Below, in pieces: positions 44,904 to 53,758 of a stretch of DNA of 64,000 bases; position 1 is the first letter of the stretch, and each line of letters starts with the position of its first letter. A program made the translations under genes and the position numbers. The stretch is taken from positions 186,001 to 250,000 of the forward strand of contig CAVOXR010000005.1 in assembly GCA_963700475.1 (NCBI GenBank), read 5' to 3'. The stretch is from Prado023 sp963700475. GTDB lineage: Bacteria > Actinomycetota > Actinomycetes > S36-B12 > CAIYMF01. The notes under the pieces were generated by a model. It saw only the letters and a list, made by a program, of their open reading frames with translations. It was not told the origin of the DNA and ran no database searches.

Positions 44904-45767
44904 ATGTCCGAACCCGAACCGGTAGTTCCGGCTGCTGATCCAGCGGTGCGCAACGCACGGCTGTTCGATGAGATCGCCACCAGCTACGACGAGGTCGGTA
45001 TCGACTTCTTCGGGCCGATAGCCCGTGGCCTGGTGGACGCGTTGGCACCCGAACCGGGGGAGTGGGTTGCGGATCTGGGCTGCGGCAAGGGGGCCTTCCT
45101 GCTGCCCGCGGCCCGTGCGGTTGGGGCCCGGGGTCGTGCGGTCGGGGTGGACGTGTCGCCTGCCATGGTCTCCGCAGCCCAGCACGCGGCCACCTCGGAG
45201 GGCCTGGACCACGTCGCGGTCTCGATGGGCGACGCGCAGTCTCCCGCGCTGCCGTTGGGCGCGTTCGATGTTGTCGGCGCGTCACTGGTGCTGTTCTTCC
45301 TGCCCGACCCCCGGGTGGCGCTGGAGGCGTGGCGTGCAGTCATGGCCCCCGGGGGCAGGCTCGGGGTGAGCACCTTCGGCCCGCAGGACGACGTGTGGCG
45401 TGCCGTTGACGACACCTTCACCCCCTACCTTCCGCCGGCCATGCTCGATGCCCGGACCAGTGGGGCCCGAGGGCCGTTCGCGTCCGACGCCGGAATGGAG
45501 TCCCTGGTGGCCGGGGCCGGGTTCGCCGACGTGCGCACCCTCGTGATCGACCTGCCGGTGCACTTCGCCGACGCCGACCAGTGGCAGGCCTTCAGCATGT
45601 CCACGGGGCAGCGGGCCATGTGGGGTGCGGTGCCCGAATCAGAGCGCCCTGCTGTGCGAGCAGAGGCCGAGCGCCGGCTGTCCGCTGGCGCTCACCCGAG
45701 CGGCGGCTTCGTGCTGCACCAAGAGGTCCGCTACACCCTGGGGATCAAGCCACACAGCACGACCTGA
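44904..45767 (+). CDS. Class I SAM-dependent methyltransferase
   Basis: A 287-residue methyltransferase with the SAM motif VADLGCGKGAFLLPAARAVG, then AVGVDVS and a GDAQSPALP acidic loop; ASLVLFFLPDPRVALEAWR is the post-II region of the UbiE/Methyltransf_11 group. The ATG at 44904 is chosen over a TTG at 44868. No neighbour indicates a substrate; the next gene is convergent. The upstream promoter suggests leaderless translation. Confidence 0.78.
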   Translation: MSEPEPVVPAADPAVRNARLFDEIATSYDEVGIDFFGPIARGLVDALAPEPGEWVADLGCGKGAFLLPAARAVGARGRAVGVDVSPAMVSAAQHAATSEGLDHVAVSMGDAQSPALPLGAFDVVGASLVLFFLPDPRVALEAWRAVMAPGGRLGVSTFGPQDDVWRAVDDTFTPYLPPAMLDARTSGARGPFASDAGMESLVAGAGFADVRTLVIDLPVHFADADQWQAFSMSTGQRAMWGAVPESERPAVRAEAERRLSAGAHPSGGFVLHQEVRYTLGIKPHSTT

Positions 45768-45805
45768 CCCGGAAACAAGCGGCCGGCGCACCGGACGCCC
45801 TGGTG

Positions 45806-47044
45806 TCACCGGCCTGCGCCAACCGGCAGCCAGGCGTGGGCCGCGGCCACCAGGGCGTTGACCCCAATGGTGAGCGTCGGTTCGATGACGGGCGCGTACA
45901 GCGGCGAGTGGTTGGAGGGCAGCGCCGCGACACGCAGCGCCATCTCCTCGAAGCTGGACGCCCCCTCGAAGGCCGCCGGGTCGGCCCCGCCGAGCAGCCA
46001 GAAGACGCAGGGGGCGCCTGCGGCTGTCGCCAGCAGCCCGACGTCCTCACTGCCGGTCACCGGGCCCGGGTCGACGACCATGGCCGGCAGGGCCTGCAGG
46101 GCCGGGCGGGTCCGATCGACGGCCGCCGGGTCGTTGGAGACCGCAGGGAACGAGGAGGTGACCTCCACGTCGGGGGGCTTCGGGGCACCTGAGGCGGCTG
46201 CCTCGGCGCGGGCGATCCGGCCGATGGCCTCGACCACTCGGTCGCGCACGTCCTTGGTGAATGTGCGGACGCTGACCAGCAGCTCGGCCTTGTCCGGGAT
46301 GATGTTCACCGCGGTTCCGGCACGCATGACGCCGACCGAGACGACCGCGGTCTCGCTTCCACCGACCTCGCGGGAGACCACGGTCTGAAGGCGCATGACC
46401 GTGGCTGCGGCCATCACCACCGGATCGACCGACGCCTCTGGACGGGACCCATGGGCACCCCGACCGTGCAGGACGATGCGCAGCGCATCGGCGGCGGCGA
46501 ACGCGGGACCGGATCGCAGCCCGATCACACCCGCGGGGATCGGGGCCACGTGCTGGCCCAGCACCACATCGGGGCGACCGAACCGCTCGAACAGGCCGTC
46601 GTCGATCATCGCCTGGGCGCCGGCGCCGAGTTCCTCGGCCGGCTGGAACACCAGCATGAGGGTGCCGGCCCACGACTCCGGCTCGGCCGCCAGACGCTCG
46701 GCGGCACCGAGCAGGGCCGTCACGTGCATGTCGTGGCCGCAGGCATGCATCACCGGGACGTCGCCGGACTCGCCGGGTGCGACGTCCGTGCTGGCGTAGG
46801 GCAGCCCGGTCTCCTCAGCCACGGGCAACCCGTCCATGTCCGCGCGCAGAAGCGCGGTCGGCCCGTCACCGTTGCGGAGGATCCCGACGACGCCGGTCCG
46901 CCCCACGCCGGTGGTCACCTCGAAGCCGAGCCGGGTCAGCTGTTCGGCCACGATGCCCGCGGTCCGGTGCTCGGCGAACCCCAGCTCCGGGTGCGCATGA
47001 AGGTCCCGGTAGATGCTCGCCAGGTCCTCGGAGGCGGTCGTCAT
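45806..47044 (-). CDS. M20-family amidohydrolase (peptidase M20D type)
   Basis: A 412-residue zinc hydrolase of the aminoacylase/carboxypeptidase (IAA-amino acid hydrolase-like) group. The metal site has MHACGHDMHVTALLGAAERLA, the catalytic glutamates are in FQPAEELGAGA, and GRGAHGSRPEASVDP belongs to the dimerisation domain that follows. It would split N-acyl amino acids or similar amides. The ATG at 47044 lies 12 bp downstream of the stop of the glyoxalase gene on the same strand, so the two may be co-transcribed. Confidence 0.85.
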   Translation of the reverse strand: MTTASEDLASIYRDLHAHPELGFAEHRTAGIVAEQLTRLGFEVTTGVGRTGVVGILRNGDGPTALLRADMDGLPVAEETGLPYASTDVAPGESGDVPVMHACGHDMHVTALLGAAERLAAEPESWAGTLMLVFQPAEELGAGAQAMIDDGLFERFGRPDVVLGQHVAPIPAGVIGLRSGPAFAAADALRIVLHGRGAHGSRPEASVDPVVMAAATVMRLQTVVSREVGGSETAVVSVGVMRAGTAVNIIPDKAELLVSVRTFTKDVRDRVVEAIGRIARAEAAASGAPKPPDVEVTSSFPAVSNDPAAVDRTRPALQALPAMVVDPGPVTGSEDVGLLATAAGAPCVFWLLGGADPAAFEGASSFEEMALRVAALPSNHSPLYAPVIEPTLTIGVNALVAAAHAWLPVGAGR

Positions 47045-47055
47045 CGGCGCGCGGC

Positions 47056-47487
47056 TCAGAGTTCCGTCGGTGAAGCCGGACCAGCATCCGGATCGGACTG
47101 CATCATCCCGAGGAGGTTGCCGTCCGGGTCCTTGATGTAGGCCAGCCAACCGACCCCCGGGATCGGGGCGAGGGGCAGAGCGACCGTGGCGCCCAGTTCG
47201 ATCGCACGGTCGAGGTAGGCACGGCAGTCGTCGACGTCGACGGTCACCACCCACGAGTTGACGGGTTGACCCTCCTCGGCCGCTGGCCCGATCCGCGGTA
47301 CCAGCGCTCCGTCGATGCCGGGTTCGCTGCTCGGGATCCCGGCCATCGGGTTGCCATCGCCGGTGGCGAGAAGCCAGTAGGCCTGCTCGCCCCATTGATG
47401 GAACGTCCAACCGAAGAGCGCGCTGTAGAAGGCCTGGATGGCCTCAGGCTGGCTGGCGTGGATCTCGAAGTGCACGGGTCGCGGCAT
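47056..47487 (-). CDS. Glyoxalase/bleomycin-resistance (VOC) family protein
   Basis: A 143-residue vicinal oxygen chelate protein with two babbab half-domains: HFEIHASQPEAIQAFYSALFGW at the start and VDDCRAYLDRAIELGATV in the second half, ending GWLAYIKDPDGNLLGMMQ. A histidine near the start and a glutamate-like position are kept, but only one metal ligand set can be traced by eye. Functions in this family vary from glyoxalase to antibiotic binding; none is assigned. It is upstream of the M20 gene on the same strand. Confidence 0.8.
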   Translation of the reverse strand: MPRPVHFEIHASQPEAIQAFYSALFGWTFHQWGEQAYWLLATGDGNPMAGIPSSEPGIDGALVPRIGPAAEEGQPVNSWVVTVDVDDCRAYLDRAIELGATVALPLAPIPGVGWLAYIKDPDGNLLGMMQSDPDAGPASPTEL

Positions 47488-47565
47488 GCCCCGACGCTAC
47501 TGGCTTCACCGTCCCGCGTCGACACGTTCGTGGTCCGGCGGCGACCGGAGGGCGGACCGGTTCCC

Positions 47566-48699
47566 TCAGTCGCCCAGCCCGGTGCCGACCTTGCGGGCAG
47601 CGGCGACCCAGTCGTGGTCGGGGGGGACGAGCTTGACCTTGCCTGCCACCTCGGTCAGAGGCACGGGCACGGTGCTCTCCCCCCGAGCGGCGACCATGTA
47701 GCCGAACTCGCCCCTGGCAACCAGGTCGGCGGCCGCGGCCCCGAGGCGGGTGGCGAGCAACCGGTCGGCGGCGCACGGTGCCCCGCCTCGCTGGACGTAG
47801 CCCAGGATGGTCACACGAGTCTCCAGGCCGGTCGCGGCCTCGAGCTCGCGGGCGAGGCGGAAGGTGTGCTCGCGCTGTGTGTCCTCCACGTGAGCCAGGT
47901 GGGCCTTGGCAGCACGGGAGGCCTCGGGGGTCTTGGCAGCCTTCACCAGAAGCCTGGCGGCCTCATAGTCGGCGGTGTCGTCGGCGTCGCGCGCCCCCTC
48001 CGCGACCGCGACCACGCTGAACGAGCTGCCCCGCGCGGTGCGCGCCCGGATGGTCTCGGCGATCTTCTCGACCGAGTAGGGGATCTCGGGGATCAGGATG
48101 ACGTCCGCACCGCCCGCGAGCCCTGAGGCCAGGGTCAGCCACCCGGCCCGGTGGCCCATGACCTCCGTGAGGATGATCCGGTGGTGGCTGTGCGCCGTGC
48201 TGTGGACCCGGTCGATCGCCTCGGTGGCGATCTCCGTGGCGGTGGCGAAGCCGAAGCTGGTATCCGTGCCGAAGATGTCGTTGTCGATCGTCTTGGGCAG
48301 GGTGAGGACGTTCAGGCCGGCAGCCTGCAGGCGCAGGGCGTTCTTCGCCGTGCCACCGCCGCCGATCACGATCAGGCCGTCCAACCCCTCCTTCTCGTAG
48401 TTCTCCACAACGGTGGGCACCATGTCGCGGACCTCGCCGTCGACCTCCATGCGGTGCACCTTGTCCCGGCTCGTTCCCAGGATGGTTCCCCCGCGGGTGA
48501 GGATCCCTGACAGCGCGGCGCTGTCCAGCGGCACGTGCCTGTTCTGCGCCAGCCCGGTGATGCCGTCGCGGAACCCGATCAGCTCCATTCCGTAGTGGCC
48601 GATCGCCGTCTTGCCCACTCCGCGGATCGCCGCGTTGAGCCCGGGGCTGTCACCGCCCGCAGTCAGGATCCCGATCCTCTTGGGCTTCTTGCGCGACAC
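47566..48699 (-). CDS. pfkA: 6-phosphofructokinase with an atypical phosphoryl-donor motif
   Basis: A 377-residue phosphofructokinase that would phosphorylate fructose 6-phosphate. RIGILTAGGDSPGLNAAIRG is the donor loop, PKTIDNDIFGTDTSFGF the catalytic TIDND loop, and EVMGHRAGWL and LGYVQRGG the sugar-phosphate loops. In place of E. coli GGDGS (Asp103-Gly104) it has GGGGT, so the Mg-binding aspartate is missing, and Gly124 is Lys (PKTIDND) as in PPi-dependent enzymes. This mixed pattern exists in other PFKs, but the donor (ATP or PPi) cannot be set from sequence. GTG 48699 is the likely start with GAGGTG upstream; TTG 48702 is possible. Confidence 0.85.
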   Translation of the reverse strand: MSRKKPKRIGILTAGGDSPGLNAAIRGVGKTAIGHYGMELIGFRDGITGLAQNRHVPLDSAALSGILTRGGTILGTSRDKVHRMEVDGEVRDMVPTVVENYEKEGLDGLIVIGGGGTAKNALRLQAAGLNVLTLPKTIDNDIFGTDTSFGFATATEIATEAIDRVHSTAHSHHRIILTEVMGHRAGWLTLASGLAGGADVILIPEIPYSVEKIAETIRARTARGSSFSVVAVAEGARDADDTADYEAARLLVKAAKTPEASRAAKAHLAHVEDTQREHTFRLARELEAATGLETRVTILGYVQRGGAPCAADRLLATRLGAAAADLVARGEFGYMVAARGESTVPVPLTEVAGKVKLVPPDHDWVAAARKVGTGLGD

Positions 48700-48813
48700 C
48701 AACGCACCTCATCTCGCTCGGGACTGGCGTTGGCCATTGTGTCGGGGTACCACGGTTCGACCAAGTCCTGCTCGTTACGTTCGTGTTGCGCCCGGCCCGG
48801 CCCACGGGCGGCG

Positions 48814-49401
48814 TCAGCCGCAGGCGCGCACGAACGGCAGGACGCGGCTCCACAGAAGCTCGGTGCCGACCGGGTCGTACTCCGCGGGCAGCGACGGGTC
48901 GGTGAACAGGTGCCCGGCGCCTGGGTAGTCGAACACCTCGAGGGCGCCGCCGGCTGCCTGCACCTCGAGCACGGCCTGGTCGATCAGCTCCTGCTCGCGC
49001 CACGGGTCGTCGAGGGTGGAGTGCGTCTGGGCCGACACGCCCGCCGGCCACCGCGCGTCGGCGCCGAACCCCGATGCGGGGAGGGCGCCGGCGATCATGA
49101 GGACGCCGGACACCGCGCGCTGGGTGGCGAGGTGGACCGCCATCACGCACCCGAGCGAGAACCCCGCGGACACGAAGCCGTCGGGAACGTCGGCGACCGC
49201 CTCCCGCGCGCGGCGCATGAGCTCGGCGTGCCCCAGCTCCTCCTCCGCGAAGGCCATGGCAGGTTCGTAGTCGTCGAAGGTTCGACCCTCGTAGAGATCA
49301 ACCACCAGCACGTCGTGACCGTCCCGGCGCAACCGCTCAGCAGCGTCGAGGACACCAGCGCGGACACCGAGCACGGAGGGAAACATCGCGACCGTCGTCA
49401 T
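48814..49401 (-). CDS. Dienelactone-hydrolase-like alpha/beta hydrolase
   Basis: A 195-residue alpha/beta hydrolase. The nucleophile elbow is AGFSLGCVMA, with serine where the classical dienelactone hydrolase has cysteine, and the late histidine is in DYPGAGHLFTDPS. VVDLYEGRTFDDYEPAMAFAEE is typical of the dienelactone hydrolase family. The substrate is unknown. It is downstream of egtD on the same strand with 57 bp between, so a shared transcript is possible but no functional link is evident. Confidence 0.78.
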   Translation of the reverse strand: MTTVAMFPSVLGVRAGVLDAAERLRRDGHDVLVVDLYEGRTFDDYEPAMAFAEEELGHAELMRRAREAVADVPDGFVSAGFSLGCVMAVHLATQRAVSGVLMIAGALPASGFGADARWPAGVSAQTHSTLDDPWREQELIDQAVLEVQAAGGALEVFDYPGAGHLFTDPSLPAEYDPVGTELLWSRVLPFVRACG

Positions 49402-49458
49402 GGCAGGAGCAAATCACTGCCGGGTTCGGGTTGTCGATGCGGTACGAGCCAGGGAGGC

Positions 49459-50439
49459 TCAGACCGCTTCCCACAGGGACAGTGCGAACCAGTCACGCTC
49501 GTCAGTCCACCAACCCCGGCCCTTGAAGCCGGCAGCCGCGCACTCGCTGAGCAAGCCCTCCCTGCGGAACTTCGCGGAGATCTCGGTCCTGATCTCCTCG
49601 TCGGCCTTGAGCTCGATCTCCAGGTCGAGGTCCTGAATCCGGACCCGCTGTGACACAAGCGAGCGCAGTCGCATCTCGATCCATTCGTCCTGCGTGCTCC
49701 AGACCGCGTGGTGCGCGAAGCGGTCCAGCCGGAAGTCCGCCCCCAGTCCTCGGTTGAGGACCTCGAGCACGTTGAGGTTGAACTGGGCGGTGATGCCCTG
49801 CGCATCGTCGTAGGCGGCGACGAGCACGGACTCAGGCTTCACCAGGTCTGCACCGAGCAGGAACAGGTCGCCCGGGTCCAGTGCCGCGCGAAGCGAGCGT
49901 AGGAAGACCGCGCGCGACTCGGGCTCGAAGTTGCCGATGGTGCTGCCCAGGAAGATCACAAGCCTTCCCTCGGCAGGGGGGATGAGCTCCAGGTGGTGCT
50001 CGAAGTCGGCGACCATCGCGTGGATCGGCAGGTCGGGATAGGCCTCGGCCAGGGCCCGGCCCGCATCGAGGAGGGCCGGCTCGCTGACGTCGAGCATGAC
50101 GAACTCAGTCGGCCCGCCGTTCGCACGCATGGCATCGAGGAGAAGGCGTGTCTTGATCGATGATCCGGAGCCGAGCTCCACCAGGCTCCGTCCCGAGCAG
50201 CCCTCGACGATCTCCGCCGCGTACCGATCCAGGATCTGGCGCTCGGCGCGGGTCGGGTAGTACTCGGGCAGGCGGGTGATGTCCTCGAAGAGCTCGCTGC
50301 CCCGTGCGTCGTAGAGCCACTTCGAGGGCAGGGAGCGGGGGCTGCTCGTGAGCCCGATCCGCGCATCCCTGGCCAGGGCTTCCCTGGTGAAGTCAGGCAG
50401 CAGGTGGGGCTCGATCGTGAACAGCGTGCCGGTGGGCAT
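49459..50439 (-). CDS. egtD: Histidine N-alpha-methyltransferase of ergothioneine synthesis
   Basis: A 326-residue EgtD homologue that trimethylates histidine to hercynine with SAM. Conserved blocks are SLPSKWLYDARGSELFEDIT, LPEYYPTRAE, LVELGSGSSIKTR (SAM loop), LDVSEPALLDAG and IFLGSTIGNFEPE. Full family length is present. The gene starts 17 bp after the EgtB stop on the same strand, so the two steps (histidine methylation, then sulfoxide formation) are encoded together. Confidence 0.92.
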   Translation of the reverse strand: MPTGTLFTIEPHLLPDFTREALARDARIGLTSSPRSLPSKWLYDARGSELFEDITRLPEYYPTRAERQILDRYAAEIVEGCSGRSLVELGSGSSIKTRLLLDAMRANGGPTEFVMLDVSEPALLDAGRALAEAYPDLPIHAMVADFEHHLELIPPAEGRLVIFLGSTIGNFEPESRAVFLRSLRAALDPGDLFLLGADLVKPESVLVAAYDDAQGITAQFNLNVLEVLNRGLGADFRLDRFAHHAVWSTQDEWIEMRLRSLVSQRVRIQDLDLEIELKADEEIRTEISAKFRREGLLSECAAAGFKGRGWWTDERDWFALSLWEAV

Positions 50440-50455
50440 GAGTCAGTGCTCCCCT

Positions 50456-51739
50456 TCAGCCTGATCCGGCGACGAACTGGTCATCGGCGAGACGCACACC
50501 GGACAGTGCCCAGCGCGCTGCGTGCGGGAAGAAGTTGCGGTAGGTCGTGCGGGCGTGACCGGGTGGGGTGAGGGCGCACCCGCCCCTGAGCACCATCTGG
50601 TTGGACATGAACTTGCCGTTGTACTCCCCGATGGCGCCCGGGGCGGGGTGGAAGCCCGGGTACGCGTGGTAGGCCGAGGAGGTCCATTCCCAGCAGTCGC
50701 CATGCACCTGGCGCAGGTGCCCTGTCGAAGGGCCGGCCGAGCGGGGATGGAAGGTCTGGGAGTCCGCGAGGTTCGAGCGGGAGTCATCGACATCGGCCTG
50801 CCCGTCGCTGACCACAGCGTGCTCCCACTCGGCTTCGCTGGGCAGGCGCTTGCCCGCCCAGGTCGCGAATGCCTCGGCCTCGTAGAAGCTCACGTGGCTC
50901 ACAGGAAGCCCGGGATCCACCGGCCACGTCCCGTGCAGCGTGTGCTCGAACCAGACCCCATCGAGCTCGGTCCAGTACAGGGGCGCCCGCCATGACTCCG
51001 CGTTGACCCGCGCCCAGCCATCGGAGAGCCAGAGCTCGTGACGTCGGTAGCCGTTGTCTGCCATGAACTCCAGCCACTCCCCGTTGGTGATGAGCCGGTC
51101 AGCGATCCGGTAGGGCTCCAGCCAGACCCGGTGGCGCGGCTCCTCGTTGTCGAAGCAGAACCCCGGACCCTCATGGCCCACCTCCACGAGTCCCCCCTCG
51201 ACCTCGACCCAGCCGATCGGGTCTGGGGTCGACGGTGCACTGGCCGAGCCTGCGTACGAGGGCTGCAGGGGGTTGACCGACAGGACGTGCTTGATGTCCA
51301 TGAGGAGCAGCTCCTGGTGCTGCTGCTCGTGGTGGAAGCCGAGCTCGATCGTCGGGGAGATCTTGTCGAGTGTGCCCTCGTCGAGGGTTCCCACGAGGTC
51401 CCGAACCCGGGCATCGACGTTGCTGCGGTAGACGCCGACGTCATTGGCGCCGGGTCGAGTGATCAGCCCGCGATTCGGGCGGGCGAACCGTGGGCCGAGG
51501 GACTCGTAGTAGCTGTTGAACAGGAACCAGTACCGGTCCTGGAAGGGGGCGAAGCCGGCCTCGTGGTCGGCGAGCACGAACGTCTCGAAGAACCACGTCA
51601 CATGCGCGCGGTGCCACTTGGTCGGCGAGACGTCCGGCATCGACTGGACCGTCTGATCCTCCGGCGACAGGGGAGACGCGAGGCGCTCCGTATGCGCGCG
51701 GACCTCGTCGAAGCGAGCAAGGAGGTGATCGCGGTCCAT
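50456..51739 (-). CDS. egtB: Hercynine oxygenase (sulfoxide synthase) of ergothioneine synthesis
   Basis: A 427-residue iron enzyme that joins hercynine to a cysteine-type sulfur donor with O2. The N-terminal DinB domain has WHRAHVTWFFETFVL, and GFHHEQQHQELLLMDIKHVL carries the other iron ligands; the C-terminal FGE-sulfatase domain ends in GHARTTYRNFFPHAARWALSGVRLA. The ATG at 51739 gives the normal length. egtA and egtC, which supply and process gamma-glutamyl-cysteine in mycobacteria, are not in the window; they may lie elsewhere or the enzyme may use cysteine directly. Confidence 0.92.
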   Translation of the reverse strand: MDRDHLLARFDEVRAHTERLASPLSPEDQTVQSMPDVSPTKWHRAHVTWFFETFVLADHEAGFAPFQDRYWFLFNSYYESLGPRFARPNRGLITRPGANDVGVYRSNVDARVRDLVGTLDEGTLDKISPTIELGFHHEQQHQELLLMDIKHVLSVNPLQPSYAGSASAPSTPDPIGWVEVEGGLVEVGHEGPGFCFDNEEPRHRVWLEPYRIADRLITNGEWLEFMADNGYRRHELWLSDGWARVNAESWRAPLYWTELDGVWFEHTLHGTWPVDPGLPVSHVSFYEAEAFATWAGKRLPSEAEWEHAVVSDGQADVDDSRSNLADSQTFHPRSAGPSTGHLRQVHGDCWEWTSSAYHAYPGFHPAPGAIGEYNGKFMSNQMVLRGGCALTPPGHARTTYRNFFPHAARWALSGVRLADDQFVAGSG

Positions 51740-51922
51740 GCATCTGCCTCTCGTCGGCGGTCGGACCCTACGGTAGTTGGCGCTGGCGGGCCGTGCGATC
51801 GGACGCCGGGTCAGGGCGATCGGGCTACCCTGCACCAGGGCCCGCCGTCTCGCACGGGTGAGGGGAGCCGCGGGCCGGGGGGCCGCGGATCGGGTACGCC
51901 GAGGGGTCAGGGACGACGCGAC

Positions 51923-52705
51923 ATGTGGACGGTGCTTGCCCTGCTGCTGCTCACGCCCATCCTGTGGGCGTTGCTGGGTGCCGAGTCGTTGGGCTTCCCG
52001 GACGCGTCGGTCAGCCAGCATCTCCCCGGATGGCTGACCACTCCTGAGCTGGTGTCCACCACGACCCTCCTGGTCGCGCTGGGCATTGGCGTGGTGGTGG
52101 GCGTGGGGCGCGGCCGGGCGGCCACGACGCACCTGTCCACGCTTGCCCACGAGTTCGGCCACGGGCTCGTCGCGGCCCTGCTCGGGGGCAGGATCGATCG
52201 GATCACCCTCGCCCGTGACGGGTCCGGCATGGCCCACTTCGCGTTCCCCGGCCGGCGACCGGTCCGCCGGTTCCTGGTCTCGTTCACCGGATACCTGGCG
52301 CCGGGCGTCCTCGGCGTCGCCTGCGTGCAGGTGGCCCTGTCAGGATTCGGGTCGGCCTGGTTGGCCTACCTCGTGGTCCTGCTCGGGGTGATGCTCGTGG
52401 TCACCGTGCGCTCGTGGTGGGGTGCATTCATCGCGCTGTTCCTGGGGGCGGCCGGGTGGGCGCTGCTCGCCCTCGGGTCGGGCTGGCTCGCTGTCGTGGT
52501 GGTCGCAGGCCTGGGCGGTGCGCTGCTGGGCGGCGGGGTCGTCGATGCGACGGGCCAATGGCGGGTGACTCGAACGGCCGTTGCCACCGACGCGGCCAGC
52601 ATGGCCACCCAGACAGGTCTGCCGGCACGCTTCTTCGCGGGGCTGCAGCTGGTCTGCGCGATCGCCCTGGCGGGACTCGGGCTCGCACTGCCGTTCCTCG
52701 GCTGA
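51923..52705 (+). CDS. M50-like intramembrane metalloprotease
   Basis: A 260-residue membrane protein with about seven helices. The zinc site HEFGH is in STLAHEFGHGLVAALLGG, as in the M50B-type group. GYLAPGVLGV is the next conserved part, but a clear LDG-type aspartate motif is not evident; a DATGQ segment near residue 210 may substitute. The M50 enzymes cut membrane substrates, and small M50B-like proteins of actinobacteria are mostly uncharacterised. ATG 51923 is used; a TACCCT -10-like box is at 51825-51830. Confidence 0.7.
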   Translation: MWTVLALLLLTPILWALLGAESLGFPDASVSQHLPGWLTTPELVSTTTLLVALGIGVVVGVGRGRAATTHLSTLAHEFGHGLVAALLGGRIDRITLARDGSGMAHFAFPGRRPVRRFLVSFTGYLAPGVLGVACVQVALSGFGSAWLAYLVVLLGVMLVVTVRSWWGAFIALFLGAAGWALLALGSGWLAVVVVAGLGGALLGGGVVDATGQWRVTRTAVATDAASMATQTGLPARFFAGLQLVCAIALAGLGLALPFLG

Positions 52706-52742
52706 GGCTGTTGGTGTGTGATCACCCGTGGTCGTCTTCGCG

Positions 52743-53608
52743 TCAGAGGCGACCCAGGAGGTCCGCCTTCTTCGACTCGAACTCCTCGGGTGTCAGGATC
52801 CCCGCGTCGCGCAGCTCGCCGAGCTTCTTGATCTGCTCGATCAGCGCGTCGCCGGACGGAGGCGCCGGGGCGGCGGGCGGCGGGCGGCCGGCGGGGCCGA
52901 GTGGGCGGAACCGCCCAGCACCTGGTCCATGATCAGTCCCCGCAGCTTCTCGGCATCGGCGGCGTCCACGGAGAACACGATGGTGTTCCCCGACGCGAAG
53001 ACGGTCACGTCGTGGTACCACGCACCCCTGCGCGCCTGGACCGACGAGATGGACTTCATGGGGATGACCTCCACGTCCTCCGGCCCGCCGGCCAGCATGC
53101 CTGTCAGCGACATGCGGCTGGTGGGCTTGGTCCGCTCGATGCGGTCGGGGTAGAGAGTGACGATCGAGTTCCGACCCGCGTCGTGGCTGACGCCCCGCCA
53201 CACGGCTCCCTCGGGCAGCGGTCCTGTCTTCTCCAGCGTGGCCTGGTCGCGCTGCTTTGCCTGGGCTGTCGCCTGGCCTGCGGCCTGCTGCGCTGTGGAG
53301 GTCGCCTGAGTTGCGGCCGCCTTGGCCTTGCCCATCCAGTCCTCGTCCTGGGCCTTGGACTTCAGGGACTTGAACATCCCGCTCATCTTCGCGCTCGCGG
53401 TGGCAGTGCTCGCAGTGGCGGCGGCGGGCTGGTCGGCCGCGGGCGGTCCGGGAGGTGGAGGCGGGGGAGGTGGTGCATCGGGGACGGCGACCCAGAACTC
53501 CCACCCGTCCGGTGCCGCCGGCCACGAGGGGTCAGGTCGCCAGTCGTTGCCGGGGGTGAAGCCGTCAGCCACCTGCCACCCGGGCGGGGGATTGAAGCGA
53601 TACGCCAT
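52743..53608 (-). CDS. SHOCT-domain protein with PH-like domain, frameshifted
   Basis: The first part (from ATG 53608, with GGAGGTG upstream) has a proline run, MSGMFKSLKSKAQDEDW, an Ala/Gln-rich linker, and a PH-like domain (TLYPDRIERTKPTSRMSLTG, then DVTVFASGNTIVFSVDAADA). The short SHOCT domain, ALIEQIKKLGELRDAGILTP followed by EEFESKKADLLGRL, is in another frame and ends at 52743. One extra base in the CG-rich linker near 52870-52915 joins them. SHOCT is thought to serve oligomerisation or membrane-linked roles. No specific function is known. Confidence 0.75.
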
Positions 53609-53758
53609 CACAGCACCTCCGATGCCAATCGACCAGCACGCTGGGTTTCGCTGATTCCGACACTACGCGCCCTCCGTGTCGGTCGTGGTGCCCGGGCGGG
53701 AGCCTCACGAGGCTGCCTCCGGCGTCGTGCCCGGCCCGGTCGGCAGTACGGTGGCCCG

